Made by a program: the position numbers and the translations under genes
In this document: piece by piece, positions 48,619 to 52,341 of the stretch
Numbering within the stretch: position 1 is the stretch's first letter
Layout: every line of letters begins with the position of its first letter
DNA from: an uncultured beta proteobacterium
GTDB taxonomy: Bacteria; Pseudomonadota; Gammaproteobacteria; Burkholderiales; Burkholderiaceae_C
Direction of reading: 5' to 3'
Assembly (NCBI GenBank): GCA_903873485.1
Contig: CAIQOO010000085.1
Coordinates: 1-52,341 of the forward strand
DNA: 52,341 nucleotides
Notes under the pieces: generated by a model
Told to the model about the DNA's origin: nothing
What the model saw: the letters and a program-made list of their open reading frames with translations, nothing else
Databases searched by the model: none

Positions 48619-48832
48619 CCGGCACTCTACGCTTACGGCAAGTGCGACAGCAGTACCTCCGGACCCCGGCCACCCGATGACACTTGGTTCATCCGGCCAA
48701 ACTGCCGCAAGGACTGCACCCCAAATGTTCGCCCGCTTATCTTGCCCGGCCTTGCCAATTTTTCTGATTCGTTAAACGCCACGCCGGCCTGCTTGCCGCG
48801 TTGCCACCTATTTGTCGTTGAGAGGTTTCATC

Positions 48833-51172
<2,340 letters not shown>

Positions 51173-51212
51173 GCGGGCCACCTCTGCGCAACTTTACGAT
51201 GGTGGCCGAATA

Positions 51213-51365
51213 TTGAAAGCAGATAACGATCGTTTTGAAGCTCAAGGCTGGATTGATCGCGCACAAAAGCGTAGGCTGCTGCGAGTGATTTGCGAGCATG
51301 GCATGGTGATCACAGTGGTGACGGTGATGGCGACCAGCAAGCTGGAAAAATATGGAGTTGTCTGA
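51213..51365 (+). pseudogene. DUF4258-like C-terminal fragment
   Basis: A 50-residue frame from TTG 51213 (KADNDRFEAQGW, then VICEHGMVITVVTVMATSKLEKYGVV) resembles the end of DUF4258 proteins, which are often encoded right before DUF2283 proteins. The conserved N-terminal part is missing. It overlaps the next start by TGATG. Confidence 0.5.
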
Positions 51366-51535
51366 TGAAAATTGAATATGACCCGAAAGCGGATGCGATG
51401 TACATCCACCTCATTTCAGGAACTGTTGTCGTCAGTGACCTCGCTGCCGTCAGCGGTTTTGGGCTGATCAAGAGCAAGTTGCCCGCTGTGCCGGCAGATT
51501 TTGATGTGGCCCAACTGAAGATGGATGCGCCATAA
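51365..51535 (+). CDS. DUF2283 N-terminus joined to a VapB C-terminus
   Basis: This 56-residue frame starts with the DUF2283 opening MKIEYDPKADAMYIHL, but from residue 26 on it is the tail of the AbrB-type antitoxin encoded at 51938. The two genes share an identical 95-base segment. The DUF2283 fold is cut short, so function is doubtful; it is best seen as a recombination product. Confidence 0.65.
   Translation: MKIEYDPKADAMYIHLISGTVVVSDLAAVSGFGLIKSKLPAVPADFDVAQLKMDAP
51439..51533 (+). repeat. 95-bp direct repeat, copy A
   Basis: Identical over 95 bases to 52078-52172, from CCTCGCTGCCGTC to ATGGATGCGCCAT. The repeat ends exactly at the CAT that holds the first bases of vapC in copy B, and its start joins the DUF2283 frame in phase. 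Confidence 0.9.
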
Positions 51536-51539
51536 AGGG

Positions 51540-51590
51540 AAAAGGGGCCAGGCTAGGGGAAAAGGGGGAAAAGGGGCCAGGCTCGAATTA
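51540..51590 (+). repeat. GGGGCCAGGCT repeats (two units)
   Basis: AAAAGGGGCCAGGCT at 51540-51554 and AAAAGGGGCCAGGCTCG followed by AATTA at 51569-51590. These border the FAD-oxidase fragment on one side. Confidence 0.7.
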
Positions 51591-51653
51591 TTGCGAATTA
51601 TTGGGTTGGATAGGGGTGATGTGGTCAAGTATGGCAATTTTTGCTTTCGGCTG

Positions 51654-51812
51654 CTACCGATACCGCCCCGGTGCCAGCAGATCATGCGGATCCAGCCCGG
51701 CGCGCAGACGATCATGGAAGGCTTTGGCATCACTTTGCCAATCCATCAGCGTCGGCATGGTGTTGATGCCCACGCGGTACGGAAACCAGCCTTTGGCGCG
51801 GCCCCCGCCTGT
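51654..51812 (-). pseudogene. C-terminal fragment of an FAD-linked oxidase
   Basis: On the minus strand GWFPYRVGINTMPTLM and then LDPHDLLAPGRYR match the end of vanillyl-alcohol/4-cresol-type FAD oxidases, where DP-x-x-x-L-A-P-G closes the protein. The rest is missing and the homology starts at a GGGGCC repeat, so the fragment is bounded by repeats on both sides. Confidence 0.65.
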
Positions 51813-51840
51813 AAAAGGGGCCAGGCTCAAATTATTGCGG
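51813..51840 (+). repeat. GGGGCCAGGCT repeat, last unit
   Basis: AAAAGGGGCCAGGCTCAA followed by ATTATTGCGG, the longest match to the unit at 51569. Confidence 0.7.
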
Positions 51841-51903
51841 TGGCTTACCCACGCTCCTGTCCCATGTCGGCCACTTTGCACAAGCGGGTTGTTGATTCAC
51901 GCT

Positions 51904-51922
51904 AGTATTACGCAGTAACACT
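51904..51922. promoter_or_regulatory. Palindromic operator-like site before vapB
   Basis: AGTATTAC-GCA-GTAACACT is a 19-bp palindrome with one mismatch, 16 bases before ATG 51938. AbrB-type antitoxins commonly bind such sites to repress their own operon. Confidence 0.5.
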
Positions 51923-51937
51923 TTTTGAAAGCAACTC

Positions 51938-52174
51938 ATGCAATCAACGATCACCAGCAAGGGGCAAGTCACCATACCGCGAGAACTGCGCCAATATTTG
52001 GGGCTACAGCATGGGATGGCGGTGGCTTTCACGGTGGCGGGTGATCACATTGAGTTACGCCCTGCGCCCTCAGTGCGCCTCGCTGCCGTCAGCGGTTTTG
52101 GGCTGATCAAGAGCAAGTTGCCCGCTGTGCCGGCAGATTTTGATGTGGCCCAACTGAAGATGGATGCGCCATGA
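51938..52174 (+). CDS. AbrB/VapB-type antitoxin
   Basis: This 78-residue protein has an N-terminal swapped-hairpin DNA-binding domain (STITSKGQVTIPRELRQYLGL, then VAFTVAGDHIELRP) and a C-terminal toxin-binding tail (KSKLPAVPADFDVAQLK). The stop overlaps the vapC ATG by ATGA, the usual coupling. The tail is part of the 95-base repeat. Its toxin is truncated, leaving an orphan antitoxin. Confidence 0.85.
   Translation: MQSTITSKGQVTIPRELRQYLGLQHGMAVAFTVAGDHIELRPAPSVRLAAVSGFGLIKSKLPAVPADFDVAQLKMDAP
52078..52172 (+). repeat. 95-bp direct repeat, copy B
   Basis: Partner of 51439-51533. This copy sits in its natural context, the vapB tail running into the vapC start, so it is the likely source. 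Confidence 0.9.
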
Positions 52175-52206
52175 TTGGGCTCGATTCCAATGTGTTGGCG
52201 CGTTAG
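52171..52206 (+). pseudogene. vapC truncated after 11 codons
   Basis: ATGATTGGGCTCGATTCC... encodes MIGLDSNVLAR, the opening of a VapC PIN toxin with its first catalytic Asp, then TAG. The stop is made at the junction with the IS end beginning GGTGATTTTTA (52206). Confidence 0.75.
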
Positions 52207-52341
52207 GTGATTTTTAAGAATGAATTTACCACCTATTTTGGGGTAATCAGTATGTCCCACTTTGGCAGAAGTGGGTTGCGAGTGAGTTGTTCTTCAACTT
52301 TTTTCATAGCTTTTTTGGACAACGAAATACCTTTTTCATAA
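52206..52341 (-). mobile_element. Insertion-sequence end, running off the window
   Basis: The terminal sequence GGTGATTTTTAAGAATG begins right where vapC breaks off. Its first 11 bases also occur in the relict IS end at 15011. Confidence 0.55.
52233..52341 (-). CDS. Transposase C-terminus (partial)
   Basis: The minus-strand frame open to the window edge reads YEKGISLSKKAMKKVEEQL then LPKWDILITPK and stop. The closing tryptophan-plus-P motif resembles DDE transposases of the ISAzo13 (Rhodopirellula) type; with 35 residues the family call is tentative. Confidence 0.5.
   Translation of the reverse strand, partial: YEKGISLSKKAMKKVEEQLTRNPLLPKWDILITPK

Overview
The window is chromosomal DNA of a betaproteobacterium, most likely a Comamonadaceae member close to Rhodoferax or Polaromonas. 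The support is gene content and order (tatABC, petABC-sspAB, argD-argF, DUF3579, rpsT, murJ, the rpsB-to-rnhB block), high-GC housekeeping genes, and a dispersed AT-rich short element of a kind I associate with that family. Family-level placement is inference; no rRNA or tRNA gene was seen.

Layout. 1-1.4 kb: a HEPN/MNT toxin-antitoxin pair behind three evenly spaced palindromes. 1.6-10.2 kb: hisI, an intruding DUF262 restriction-type gene, hisE, a small membrane protein, a HIT protein, tatABC, a convergent DegQ-type protease, a YkgJ-like protein, a Nif3-like protein and pdxA. 10.3-14.9 kb: mscL (minus), then the cytochrome bc1 operon petABC with sspA-sspB. 15.3-19.1 kb: hisD, hisB, hisH and hisA with loose spacing; hisG, hisC and hisF are not in the window. 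19.3-22.8 kb: argD-argF and a small membrane protein (minus), DUF3579 (plus), rpsT (minus). 22.9-28.6 kb: murJ, a frameshifted SirB1-like gene, nnr, a metallo-hydrolase and an HDOD protein. 28.9-44.0 kb: one long colinear block for translation, isoprenoid, phospholipid, outer-membrane and lipid A synthesis (rpsB-tsf-pyrH-frr-uppS-cdsA-dxr-rseP-bamA-skp-lpxD-fabZ-lpxA-lpxB-rnhB-RNA methyltransferase).

44.0-52.3 kb is accessory and decaying DNA around rpoD: a frameshifted FIST gene, a PPC-CARDB protein with a papain-like C-terminal half of different base composition, a 124-bp MITE with an 8-bp target duplication, a PIN toxin pair, a diverged lpxB remnant, rpoD itself, then fragments of a DUF4258/DUF2283 pair, an FAD-oxidase tail, a vapB whose vapC is cut off after 11 codons, and the end of an insertion sequence running out of the window.

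The most unusual signal is a family of 45-50 bp elements, 12 copies in 52 kb. Seven lie inside reading frames or a former one (Nif3-like, argF, murJ, dxr, lpxB, RNA methyltransferase and the lpxB remnant), without breaking the frame and mostly in the same reading phase; others supply the hisH start codon and the nnr stop codon. The second notable theme is a broken-up his operon, with an IS-end-like sequence at the junction between sspB and the displaced hisD block.
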